Below, one piece after another: positions 41,380 through 48,833 of a stretch of DNA of 64,000 nt. Position numbers and translations under genes: made by a program. Every line of letters starts with the position of its first letter. The first letter of the stretch is position 1. The notes below the pieces were generated by a model. The model saw only the letters and a program-made list of their open reading frames with translations. It was not told the origin of the DNA and did not search any database. The stretch is from CAYZXT01 sp964482515 (lineage in GTDB: Bacteria; Elusimicrobiota; Elusimicrobia; FEN-1173), in the NCBI GenBank assembly GCA_964482515.1, contig CAYZXT010000001.1, positions 171,622-235,621 on the forward strand, given 5' to 3'.

Positions 41380-42104
41380 ACGTTCTAGCGGTCATCCCCG
41401 CGCGCTATGCGTCGCAGCGTTTTCCGGGGAAGCCCCTGGCCGAGATCGCGGGGAAGCCCATGGTCCGCTGGGTCTATGAGGCGGCGCGGCGGGCATTGCC
41501 TCGGGTGATCGTGGCCACGGATGATAAACGAATATTGTCGGCCGTCCGCGCGTTCGGCGGCGAAGCCATGTTGACATCGGCGCGTTGCAAGAGCGGCACC
41601 GACCGGGTGGCGGAAGTGGCGCGGAAAGTTCCCGCGCGGCTCTATTTGAACATCCAGGGCGACGAACCGCTCATGACCACGCGGACAGTGAAGAAAGTTT
41701 TGGAATTGCACCGCGATGGGAAAGTCGTGATGGGGACCGCGGCCACGGTTTTGGCGGATGACGAGGCCTGGCGCGACCCGAACGTGGTGAAGGTCCTGGT
41801 GGACCGGAACAAACGGGCGATTTATTTCTCCCGCGCGACCCTGCCGTTCTTCCGTGACGGCGCGCCGAAGAAGCCGCCGAAGGAAGTCCAAAAACACCTG
41901 GGGATCTATTCCTACGCCGCGCCGCTGCTGCGGCGGTTCGTGCGCTGGCCCGAAACGTTTTTGGAGCGGTCCGAGAGGTTGGAGCAATTGCGCGCCCTGG
42001 AGAACGGGGTCTCCATCCACGTCGCCTTTACGCCCGACGATTCCATCGGCGTCGACCATCCGTCGGACGCGAAGCGCGCGGCAACGATTTTGCGGAAACG
42101 CTAA
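41376..42104 (+). CDS. kdsB: CMP-Kdo synthetase (3-deoxy-manno-octulosonate cytidylyltransferase)
   Basis: A 242-residue KdsB. It has VIPARYASQRFPGKPLAEIA at the start (nucleotide-binding loop), IVATDD, CKSGTDRVAEVA (about 73), NIQGDEPLM (about 92), YFSRATLPF (about 150), KHLGIYSYAAPLLRRFV and a C-terminal SIGVDHPSD. It activates Kdo with CTP for WaaA. Start at 41376 overlaps the kinase stop (ATGA). CTP synthase is encoded immediately downstream, a frequent pairing. Confidence 0.96.
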   Translation: MNVLAVIPARYASQRFPGKPLAEIAGKPMVRWVYEAARRALPRVIVATDDKRILSAVRAFGGEAMLTSARCKSGTDRVAEVARKVPARLYLNIQGDEPLMTTRTVKKVLELHRDGKVVMGTAATVLADDEAWRDPNVVKVLVDRNKRAIYFSRATLPFFRDGAPKKPPKEVQKHLGIYSYAAPLLRRFVRWPETFLERSERLEQLRALENGVSIHVAFTPDDSIGVDHPSDAKRAATILRKR

Positions 42105-42133
42105 GCACAATTTAAACTGAGGGAGATCCAACC

Positions 42134-43756
42134 ATGACCACCACGAAATATATCTTTGTCACGGGCGGCGTCGTCAGCTCGCTGGGCAAGGGCATAGCCG
42201 CCTCCTCGCTCGGGCGCTTGTTGAAGGCGCGCGGCCTCAACGTCACCATGATCAAGCTGGATCCCTACCTCAACGTGGACCCGGGCACCATGAACCCTTA
42301 TCAGCACGGCGAGGTCTACGTGACGGTGGACGGCGCGGAAACCGATCTGGACCTGGGGCATTACGAGCGCTTCATCGGCGTCGACATGACCCGCGAGAAC
42401 AACTGCACGTCGGGCCAGATCTACGACACCGTCATCCAACAGGAGCGCCGCGGCGAGTTCCTTGGCAAGACGGTCCAGGTCATCCCGCATATCACCAACG
42501 AGATCAAGGCCCGCCTCAAACGCGTGGCACGCGGGAGGGACATCGTCATCGCGGAGATCGGCGGCACCGTCGGCGATATCGAGAGTTTGCCTTTCCTCGA
42601 AGCCATCCGGCAGATGAAGATGGACGTGGGCGGCGACAACGTCCTCTACATCCATCTGACGCTCGTCCCCTACATCAAAGCTTCCGAAGAACTAAAAACG
42701 AAACCCACGCAACATTCCGTGGGAAAGCTGCGGGAGATAGGCATCACGCCGGACATCATCCTTTGCCGCGCGGAACGCGCTCTGGGCGAAGAGCTCCGCG
42801 CCAAGATCGCGCTGTTCTGCAACGTCCGGCCGGAGGGCGTCATCGAAGCGTTGGACGCCAAGTCGATATATGAAGTGCCGCTCATGTATGAGCGCCAGGG
42901 TTTGGATGAACTGGTTTTGATGATGCTTCGCCAGACCAGTCCGCGCAAGGACCTCTCCGGTTGGAAGGAAATGGTGGAGAGGATCCAAAATCCCCAGCGC
43001 GAAGTCACCATCGCGGTGGCGGGGAAATATATCGAGTTGAAGGACGCCTATAAATCCATCGGCGAAGCTCTCATACACGGCGGCTTGGCCAACAACGCCA
43101 AGGTGAACATCAAGTTTTTGGACGTGGAGGAAAAGCATCTGGAGCCGATCCTCGCCGAGGTGGACGGGATCCTCGTTCCCGGCGGTTTCGGCGACCGGGG
43201 CGTGGAGGGGAAGATCGCGGTCACGCGCTTCGCCCGCGAAAAAAAGATTCCTTTCTTCGGCATTTGCCTCGGCATGCAATGCGCGGTGATCGAAGTCACC
43301 CGCCACCTGCTCGGCCACGCTTCCGCCCATTCGACGGAATTCTCGCCGCGCACGTCGCATCCCGTCATCTGTTTGATGGAAGAACAGAAGAATGTGACAA
43401 ATAAGGGCGGCACCATGCGGCTGGGCGTTTATCCCTGCGACGTGAAGCGCGGGACAAAGGCGCACCAGGCCTACAAACGCGTCAACGTGCTGGAGCGGCA
43501 CCGGCACCGCTACGAGTTGAACAATAAATACCGTAAAAAGTTGGAAAAGGTAGGCCTCCGCGTGACAGGCAATTACAAGAAGCACGACCTCGCCGAGATC
43601 GTGGAGTTCGCGGACCATCCTTGGTTTCTGGCCGTGCAGTTCCACCCGGAACTCCAGTCCCGCCCGCTCCAGCCCCATCCCCTGTTCCGGGACTTCGTGG
43701 CCGCGGCGGTGAAGCAGCACACCCAGCGCGCCCGCCAGAAAGCGTTGGAAAGCTAA
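42134..43756 (+). CDS. pyrG: CTP synthase
   Basis: A 540-residue PyrG of full length. The synthetase half has FVTGGVVSSLGKGIAASSLG (about 8-27), KLDPYLNVDPGTMNPYQHGE and EIGGTVGDIESLPFLEAIRQ (about 140). The glutaminase half carries GILVPGGFGDRGVEGK (about 345), the nucleophile motif FFGICLGMQCAVIE (about 374) and the His/Glu end FHPELQSRP (about 510). It makes CTP from UTP, directly needed by kdsB. GAGGGAG gives a good ribosome site. Confidence 0.98.
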   Translation: MTTTKYIFVTGGVVSSLGKGIAASSLGRLLKARGLNVTMIKLDPYLNVDPGTMNPYQHGEVYVTVDGAETDLDLGHYERFIGVDMTRENNCTSGQIYDTVIQQERRGEFLGKTVQVIPHITNEIKARLKRVARGRDIVIAEIGGTVGDIESLPFLEAIRQMKMDVGGDNVLYIHLTLVPYIKASEELKTKPTQHSVGKLREIGITPDIILCRAERALGEELRAKIALFCNVRPEGVIEALDAKSIYEVPLMYERQGLDELVLMMLRQTSPRKDLSGWKEMVERIQNPQREVTIAVAGKYIELKDAYKSIGEALIHGGLANNAKVNIKFLDVEEKHLEPILAEVDGILVPGGFGDRGVEGKIAVTRFAREKKIPFFGICLGMQCAVIEVTRHLLGHASAHSTEFSPRTSHPVICLMEEQKNVTNKGGTMRLGVYPCDVKRGTKAHQAYKRVNVLERHRHRYELNNKYRKKLEKVGLRVTGNYKKHDLAEIVEFADHPWFLAVQFHPELQSRPLQPHPLFRDFVAAAVKQHTQRARQKALES

Positions 43757-43765
43757 GGGGAGGCC

Positions 43766-44608
43766 ATGAAATCGCAGAACGAAGTCCGGGTCGGAAACTT
43801 CTCCTTCTCCAACGACCGCCCCCTGTCGATCATCGCCGGGCCCTGCATCGTTGAGAACGAAGCGCTGACCCTGCGGGTCGCGAAGGCCCTGAAGGAAATC
43901 TCCCGGCAACTGAAGTTTAACCTGGTTTTCAAATGTTCGTTCGACAAGGCCAACCGGTCCTCGACGGAATCCTACCGCGGCCCAGGCATGGAGGAAGGGC
44001 TGCGCATCCTGGCCCGCGTCAAGCGCGAGACCGGCCTGCCGATCCTGACGGACATTCACGAGACCCATCAGGCGGCGCCCGCGGCGCGGGTGGCGGACAT
44101 CCTCCAGATCCCGGCCTTCCTTTCCCGGCAGACGGACCTTTTGCTGGCCGCGGCGCGCACCCCCGCCGTGGTGAACGTGAAGAAGGGACAGTTTTTGTCC
44201 CCCTGGGACATGAAGAACGTGGTGAAAAAGATCGAAGAGGGCGGGGGCCGCAAGATCGCCCTGACCGAGCGCGGCGCGTCCTTCGGTTATCACAATTTGG
44301 TGGTGGACATGAGGGGCCTGGAAGTGATGAAATCCTTTATGTACCCTGTGATCTTCGACGCCACGCACAGCGTGCAGCTTCCCGGCGCGCAGGGCAAGTC
44401 CAGCGGCGGCCAGCGGGAGTTCATCTACCCCTTGGCGCGGGCGGCGGTGGCCGTGGGCGTGGCGGCGGTGTTCATGGAAGTGCATCCGAAACCGGAAACG
44501 GCCCTTTCCGACGGGCCGAACGCGGTGCGGATGTCGGATGTTAGGACGCTGGTCCAGCGATTGCAAAGAATCGATAGCGTCGTCAAAAATAGGAGAATGG
44601 GACTATGA
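43766..44608 (+). CDS. kdsA: 3-deoxy-D-manno-octulosonate 8-phosphate synthase
   Basis: A 280-residue KdsA, which condenses arabinose-5-phosphate and PEP. It has IIAGPCIVENEALTLRVAKA (about 19), FKCSFDKANRSSTESYRGPG (about 53), TDIHETHQAAPAARVADILQ, PAFLSRQTDLLLAA and FDATHSVQLPGAQGKSSGGQ (about 197). Cys at AGPC suggests the metal-dependent class, though that needs alignment. It is placed right after pyrG, and its stop overlaps the zinc-ribbon ORF as ATGA. Confidence 0.96.
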   Translation: MKSQNEVRVGNFSFSNDRPLSIIAGPCIVENEALTLRVAKALKEISRQLKFNLVFKCSFDKANRSSTESYRGPGMEEGLRILARVKRETGLPILTDIHETHQAAPAARVADILQIPAFLSRQTDLLLAAARTPAVVNVKKGQFLSPWDMKNVVKKIEEGGGRKIALTERGASFGYHNLVVDMRGLEVMKSFMYPVIFDATHSVQLPGAQGKSSGGQREFIYPLARAAVAVGVAAVFMEVHPKPETALSDGPNAVRMSDVRTLVQRLQRIDSVVKNRRMGL

Positions 44609-44910
44609 AATGCCCGTCCTGCGGACTCGAAAATAAGAAGACCTCGAAATTTTGTTCCCAGTGCGGCACGGCCGTCGCGACCGCGCCGGCGGCGAAGCCG
44701 AAAGCGGCGGCCCCCCGCGAGATATTGGCGACGGACGTGTCCGCCGATCTGTGGCGGCCCGATTGGAAATGGCACCTTCGCTCGCTCGCCGTTATTTATG
44801 TCGTTCTCTTCATCGTTTATCTGGGGATCAGCCGGTTCCTTTCCAAAGTGCCCGAACCCTACCGCATGCGCGATATCCCGGCGGAAATGACGCCCTGGCT
44901 GAAGCGGTAA
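44605..44910 (+). CDS. Small zinc-ribbon membrane protein
   Basis: A 101-residue protein. The N-terminus is a zinc ribbon (MKCPSCGLENKKTSKFCSQCG: Cys at 3, 6, 17 and 20), followed by an Ala/Pro-rich linker (about 22-40) and one membrane helix (about 60-78, LAVIYVVLFIVYLGI). A short tail ends MTPWLKR. It belongs to the broad zinc-ribbon_2 type; no specific function is recognisable. It lies in the Kdo operon, ATGA-coupled to kdsA and 12 bases before kdsD. Confidence 0.75.
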   Translation: MKCPSCGLENKKTSKFCSQCGTAVATAPAAKPKAAAPREILATDVSADLWRPDWKWHLRSLAVIYVVLFIVYLGISRFLSKVPEPYRMRDIPAEMTPWLKR

Positions 44911-44922
44911 TTCCCGGTCCCC

Positions 44923-45924
44923 GTGAAAAACTCCGCGGCGAAAAATAAAAATTCCTCTCCAAACGACTGGCGCGCCCGCGCCCGCCGCACCCTACAAATC
45001 GAAGCCCGCGCCGTGGCCCGCCAGATCAGCCACGTCGACGGACAATTCATCGAGGCCGCCCGGCTCATGGCCGAATGCCGTGGGCGCGTGGTCGTGATGG
45101 GCGTGGGGAAATCGGGCCTGATCGGCCGCAAGCTCACCGCGACTCTGTCCTCCACCGGAACGCCGTCCCTGTTCGTCCATCCCACCGAAAGCCTGCACGG
45201 CGACGCCGGCATGCTCGTGCCGGGCGACGTCTGTTTGGTCCTTTCCTACTCGGGCCAGACCGAGGAGCTTAAAAAAGTGATCTCGGTCGTCCGCTCCCGC
45301 AAGCTCCCGATCATCGCCATGACCGGCAATCCCTCGTCCATGCTCGGCCGTTCCGCCGACGTGAACGTCAACGTGAACGTTTCCCAGGAAGCCTGCCCCT
45401 ACAACATCACGCCCACCGCCTCCACCACCGCCATGCTGGCCGTGGGCGACGCGCTGGCGCTCCTCATCATGGAGATAAAAGGTTTCGATAAAGACGATTT
45501 CGCCCGGCTCCATCCGGCGGGCATGCTGGGCAAGCGTTTGACGATGCGCGTGTCCGGCCTCATGCACAAGGGAGCGGAGAACCCGGTCGTTGGTCAGGAA
45601 AAGACCGTGCGCGAGGCGTTGATCATCATGACGCGCACGCGCCTCGGCGCCGCTTCGGTGGTGGACAAGCGCGGACGGCTCGCCGGCGTGTTCACGGACG
45701 GCGACCTGCGGCGGGGCCTGCAGCGCGACCCGCAATTGTTGGCTCGGCCGCTTTCCCAGGTGATGACGCGCCATCCCCGGACCGTTTTGGAGAACGAGCT
45801 GGCTGCGGACGCGGCGCCGCTTTTCCGCCGGTACGGTCTGGACAACCTCCCGGTCCTGGACCGCAAGGGACGCCCGGTGGGGGTCCTGGACGAGAAGGAT
45901 TTGCTGGAAGAGGGACTGGTCTGA
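44923..45924 (+). CDS. kdsD: Arabinose-5-phosphate isomerase
   Basis: A 333-residue KdsD/KpsF/GutQ protein. The SIS domain (about 45-190) has VVMGVGKSGLIGRKLTATLS (about 58), TESLHGDAGMLVPGDVCLVL and SYSGQTEELKKV (about 107). Two CBS motifs follow (about 210-333): LMHKGAENPVVGQEKTVREA and VMTRHPRTVLENELAADAAP. It converts ribulose-5-phosphate to arabinose-5-phosphate, the KdsA substrate. The start is GTG. It shares a base with the kdsC start. Confidence 0.95.
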   Translation: MKNSAAKNKNSSPNDWRARARRTLQIEARAVARQISHVDGQFIEAARLMAECRGRVVVMGVGKSGLIGRKLTATLSSTGTPSLFVHPTESLHGDAGMLVPGDVCLVLSYSGQTEELKKVISVVRSRKLPIIAMTGNPSSMLGRSADVNVNVNVSQEACPYNITPTASTTAMLAVGDALALLIMEIKGFDKDDFARLHPAGMLGKRLTMRVSGLMHKGAENPVVGQEKTVREALIIMTRTRLGAASVVDKRGRLAGVFTDGDLRRGLQRDPQLLARPLSQVMTRHPRTVLENELAADAAPLFRRYGLDNLPVLDRKGRPVGVLDEKDLLEEGLV

Positions 45925-46475
45925 TGCCGCTCCTCTCGCCGGCGGAGATCGGGGAGCGCGCGAAAAAAATAAGGCTCTTCGCCATGGACGTGGACGGCGT
46001 CTTGACCGACGGTTCCATCATCGTGTTGAACTCCGGCGAGGAAGTGAAGTTCTGGAACGTGCGCGACCGTATCGGTTTTTTCATGCTCAAACGGAGCCCG
46101 GTGGATTTCACGCTCGCGTGGATCACGGGCCGCGAGTCTCCCCAGGTGGAAACGCGCGCCAAGGAACTTCACGTCCATTCGCTCTACCAAAAGTCGGAAG
46201 ACAAGGGAAAGGCCCTCTTCGAGGTCCTGCGGCGTTTCAACCTGCAGCCGGCCGAGGCCCTTTTCATCGGCGACGACCTGGTGGACCTGCCGGCGCTGAA
46301 AATGGCGGGCCTGGCCGTCTGTCCGTCGGACGCCGCGGACGAGGTGAAGGCCGTCTGCCATTGGGTCACGCAAGTCCCCGGCGGGCGCGGCGTGTTCCGT
46401 GAAACCGTGGACACGGTCCTGAAGGCCCAGGGCCTCTGGCCCGCCGTCCTTCGCCAATTTGAGAATCCCTCGTAG
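45924..46475 (+). CDS. kdsC: 3-deoxy-D-manno-octulosonate 8-phosphate phosphatase
   Basis: A 183-residue HAD-superfamily KdsC. It has LFAMDVDGVLTDGSIIVLNS (about 17; nucleophile DVD), FWNVRDRIGFFMLKRS, WITGRESPQVETRAKEL (about 73), the Lys-containing QKSEDKGKALFEVL, and FIGDDLVDLPALKMAGLAVC (about 114). The cap is minimal, as in the tetrameric C0 class. It dephosphorylates Kdo-8-P to Kdo. It overlaps the lptC-like gene by 17 bases. Confidence 0.95.
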   Translation: MPLLSPAEIGERAKKIRLFAMDVDGVLTDGSIIVLNSGEEVKFWNVRDRIGFFMLKRSPVDFTLAWITGRESPQVETRAKELHVHSLYQKSEDKGKALFEVLRRFNLQPAEALFIGDDLVDLPALKMAGLAVCPSDAADEVKAVCHWVTQVPGGRGVFRETVDTVLKAQGLWPAVLRQFENPS

Positions 46476-47022
46476 GCCGCTCCTCGTTTTTCTGCTGGCC
46501 GCGGGGTTGACCTCCTGCCGCCCCGCGCCGTCCACGCCGCCTCCCGCGGCAAAAGGCCCTCTCCCGGATCAGACCATGCGCGATTTTTCCTTGAACAATT
46601 ACATGAAGGGCCAATTGGATTGGGCGCTGACGGCCCCCCACGCGGACATCTTCGAACTCGAGCACCGGGTCGAAATGGAGCGGCCGTTCATCCAGTTCTA
46701 TAAGGATGCCGAGAAAAGCTCCACGCTGGAGTCCATGCGCGGGCGCATCAACACGGAGAGCAAGGACATGTGGGCCTGGGACAGCGTCGTGATGACGTCC
46801 ACCGACGGCGCCCGCCTGACCTCGGACTGGATGCAGTACGTGAGCGCCCTCGACCGCATTCAGTCCACGGCGCCCGTCACCATCACCCGCGGCGGGTCCG
46901 TGACCAACGGCGTGGGATGGGAGGCCAAACCGGACCTGTCGCAGATCGTGATCCACAAGCAGACGATGGAGATCACGCCGGAAGACATGCCAAGCCGCCG
47001 CCGGTCGGGGAAAAAGAAGTGA
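46459..47022 (+). CDS. lptC: LptC-like LPS export lipoprotein
   Basis: A 187-residue protein with a lipobox: RPLLVFLLAAGLTSC, Cys about residue 20, so it is probably a lipoprotein rather than the membrane-anchored LptC of enterics. The rest is a beta-rich LptC domain (MRDFSLNNYMKGQLDWALTA near 42, then ESMRGRINTESKDMWAWDSV and DGARLTSDWMQYV). LptC relays LPS from the LptBFG transporter to LptA. The start is TTG inside kdsC. Position between kdsC and lptA is canonical and supports the call. Confidence 0.82.
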   Translation: MRIPRRPLLVFLLAAGLTSCRPAPSTPPPAAKGPLPDQTMRDFSLNNYMKGQLDWALTAPHADIFELEHRVEMERPFIQFYKDAEKSSTLESMRGRINTESKDMWAWDSVVMTSTDGARLTSDWMQYVSALDRIQSTAPVTITRGGSVTNGVGWEAKPDLSQIVIHKQTMEITPEDMPSRRRSGKKK

Positions 47023-47930
47023 ACCGGGCGGCGCTCCGCCGGACCGCGTTCATCGCGGCCGTTTCGCTGTTGTTCGGAACAGGCGGCCTGCTTTTTGCGG
47101 CCAGCGCGGTCTTGGCGCCTAGGGACGGCAGGTCCGAAGACGGCCGGCCCGCGCCGAAAACCATCATCACCGGCAGCCGCATGAACCTCCTCAACAAAGG
47201 CGACGCCGTGGAGTTCGTGGGAGGCGTCAAGGTCGTCCGCGGCAACGATTCCCTGTCCGCCGACAGGGTCCTTTCGGAGGAAAAGAAGGGGTTGGTCCAC
47301 GCCTGGGGGAACGTTTATCTCCGTCGCAACGTTCCCGAGGAGAACATCAAACTGGAAGCCTGGTCCCAGGAAGCGGCCTATAACACCGACACCAGTTCCG
47401 CCACGTTGCGGAACAAGGGGTCGCAGGCCAAGCTGAGGCGCTCCGATCTGTCTTCGGACGGAGAGCGGTTGTCGAAGACGTCCTACTTGGAAATGAAGGC
47501 CGTGCGCATGACGTTTTTTGAATCGACGGACCCCCGGCCCTCCGCGGTCATGGGATATCCTCTGGTTTCAACCGCGCCCGTCGCCGCGAGCACGTCGACT
47601 TTCGGCGCCATGGAGGCCCAGGGCGACGTTTATGTGTTCTCCCAGGAAGTGTCGACGTCCGCGCCGACGAAGAAAACCGAGATCTGGGCGACCGAATCAT
47701 TTTTTGAGGGGCGGGGCCGGCGGGCCGTTTTCTGGAATAAAGACGGCGGGAGCGCGGCTTTTCCCTTTCCCCGCGCGCGTCAGGAGGAAGACGACGCCGT
47801 CCGGAACCTCAAAGGGGAAACGCTGATTTATCATATGGACGACCAGCGGCTGGTCGTCCAAGGGCGCGTTTCGGCGGAGATGTGGACGCCGAAAAAATCC
47901 ACGGACACGATGAAGAAAGAAGGACGGTGA
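47019..47930 (+). CDS. lptA: LptA/OstA-like LPS transport protein
   Basis: A 303-residue protein with a signal peptide (FIAAVSLLFGTGGLLFAASA) and OstA-type beta-jellyroll repeats: GSRMNLLNKGDAVEFVGGVK (about 47), VVRGNDSLSADRVLSEEKKG and a later GETLIYHMDDQRLVVQGRVS (about 267). LptA bridges the periplasm with its jellyroll. At 303 residues it is longer than the common 180-residue LptA, probably from an inserted region around 140-250. The GTG start overlaps the lptC stop (GTGA). Confidence 0.85.
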   Translation: MNRAALRRTAFIAAVSLLFGTGGLLFAASAVLAPRDGRSEDGRPAPKTIITGSRMNLLNKGDAVEFVGGVKVVRGNDSLSADRVLSEEKKGLVHAWGNVYLRRNVPEENIKLEAWSQEAAYNTDTSSATLRNKGSQAKLRRSDLSSDGERLSKTSYLEMKAVRMTFFESTDPRPSAVMGYPLVSTAPVAASTSTFGAMEAQGDVYVFSQEVSTSAPTKKTEIWATESFFEGRGRRAVFWNKDGGSAAFPFPRARQEEDDAVRNLKGETLIYHMDDQRLVVQGRVSAEMWTPKKSTDTMKKEGR

Positions 47931-47935
47931 GCGGC

Positions 47936-48658
47936 ATGGGACTTCGCGCGAGCAATTTAAAGAAAACCTACGGCCTGAAGACCGTGGTCAACGGCGTAAG
48001 CCTGGAAGTGAACCCGGGCGAGATCGTCGGACTGCTGGGCCCCAACGGCGCGGGCAAAACCACGTCGTTCTACATGATCGTCGGGTTGATCCCGCCGGAC
48101 GCTGGGAGCATTTTCATCGACGACCTGGAGGTGACGGACCTTCCGATGTACCGGAGGGCCCGGTCCGGCCTCGGCTACCTTTGCCAGGAACCCTCGATCT
48201 TCCGGAAAATGACCGTCGAGGACAACCTGAACGCCATCCTGGAGCATCTTCCCTTGACGAAGCAGGAACAGAACGAAAAGCGGGAAAAGCTCTTGGAGGA
48301 CCTGGGCCTGACCCGCCTACGCAAGCAGATGGCCTACACCCTTTCGGGCGGCGAGAAGCGGCGCACGGAGATCGCCCGCGCGCTCACGACCGATCCACAG
48401 TACCTGCTTTTGGACGAGCCCTTCGTCGGCATCGACCCGGTGGCGGTGAACGACATACAGGAAGTCCTCGGCTCCTTGAAAAAAATGGGCCTCGGGCTCC
48501 TCATCACCGACCACAACGTCCAGGCGACCTTGGAAATCGTGGACCGGGCCTCCATCATCCACGGCGGCCAGATTTTGGTGCAGGGCAGCGCCAGCGATCT
48601 CTTGAACTCCGCCGAGGCCCGGAGAGTTTACTTAGGGGAAAAATTCCGCCTCACGTAG
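47936..48658 (+). CDS. lptB: LPS export ABC transporter ATP-binding protein
   Basis: A 240-residue ABC ATPase of the LptB type. It has Walker A GLLGPNGAGKTTSFYMIVGL (about 29), the Q-loop GYLCQEPSIFRKMTVEDN, signature LSGGEKRRTEIARAL (about 136), and Walker B YLLLDEPFVGIDPVAVNDI (about 156). The His switch reads ITDHNVQATLEIVDRA. LptF/LptG, its membrane partners, are not in the window. ATG 47936 is preferred because GAAGGA ends 11 bases upstream; GTG 47927 overlaps the lptA stop and is the alternative. Confidence 0.96.
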   Translation: MGLRASNLKKTYGLKTVVNGVSLEVNPGEIVGLLGPNGAGKTTSFYMIVGLIPPDAGSIFIDDLEVTDLPMYRRARSGLGYLCQEPSIFRKMTVEDNLNAILEHLPLTKQEQNEKREKLLEDLGLTRLRKQMAYTLSGGEKRRTEIARALTTDPQYLLLDEPFVGIDPVAVNDIQEVLGSLKKMGLGLLITDHNVQATLEIVDRASIIHGGQILVQGSASDLLNSAEARRVYLGEKFRLT

Positions 48659-48692
48659 GCAGCCCAGAGAAAAAATTGAGGAAGAATTCCCG

Positions 48693-48722
48693 CTGATTTA
48701 TCGACGTAAAATCAGTTTACAA
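48693..48722 (+). terminator. Possible weak terminator after lptB
   Basis: CTGATTT (48693-48699) pairs with AAATCAG (48709-48715), followed by TTTAC. The stem is AT-rich and the T-run short, so termination would be partial at best. Confidence 0.35.
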
Positions 48723-48763
48723 TTGTTACAAGTGACTTATGACACAGTCTTTTCATGCAATCA

Positions 48764-48792
48764 TTGACATAGGGGTTTCGTGGGACTACACT
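48764..48792 (+). promoter_or_regulatory. Strong sigma-70-like promoter of the pilin-like operon
   Basis: A perfect -35 TTGACA (48764-48769), a 17-base spacer and a -10 TACACT (48787-48792). Transcription would begin near 48799, about 35 bases before the ATG at 48834. This supports 48834 over an in-frame GTG at 48780, which would lie within the promoter. Confidence 0.8.
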
Positions 48793-48833
48793 TGTTGAGA
48801 CGAAGGGGTAAAATCCGTTTACACAGGTCGCCC

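Noticed and set aside
42692..44566. A 624-codon minus-strand open frame opposite pyrG and kdsA
   Set aside because: It crosses the boundary between two unmistakable plus-strand genes and has no family features.
48659..48763. Riboswitch between lptB and the pilin-like operon
   Set aside because: Only one short AT-rich hairpin is present and it lies upstream of the promoter, so it is not in the downstream leader.
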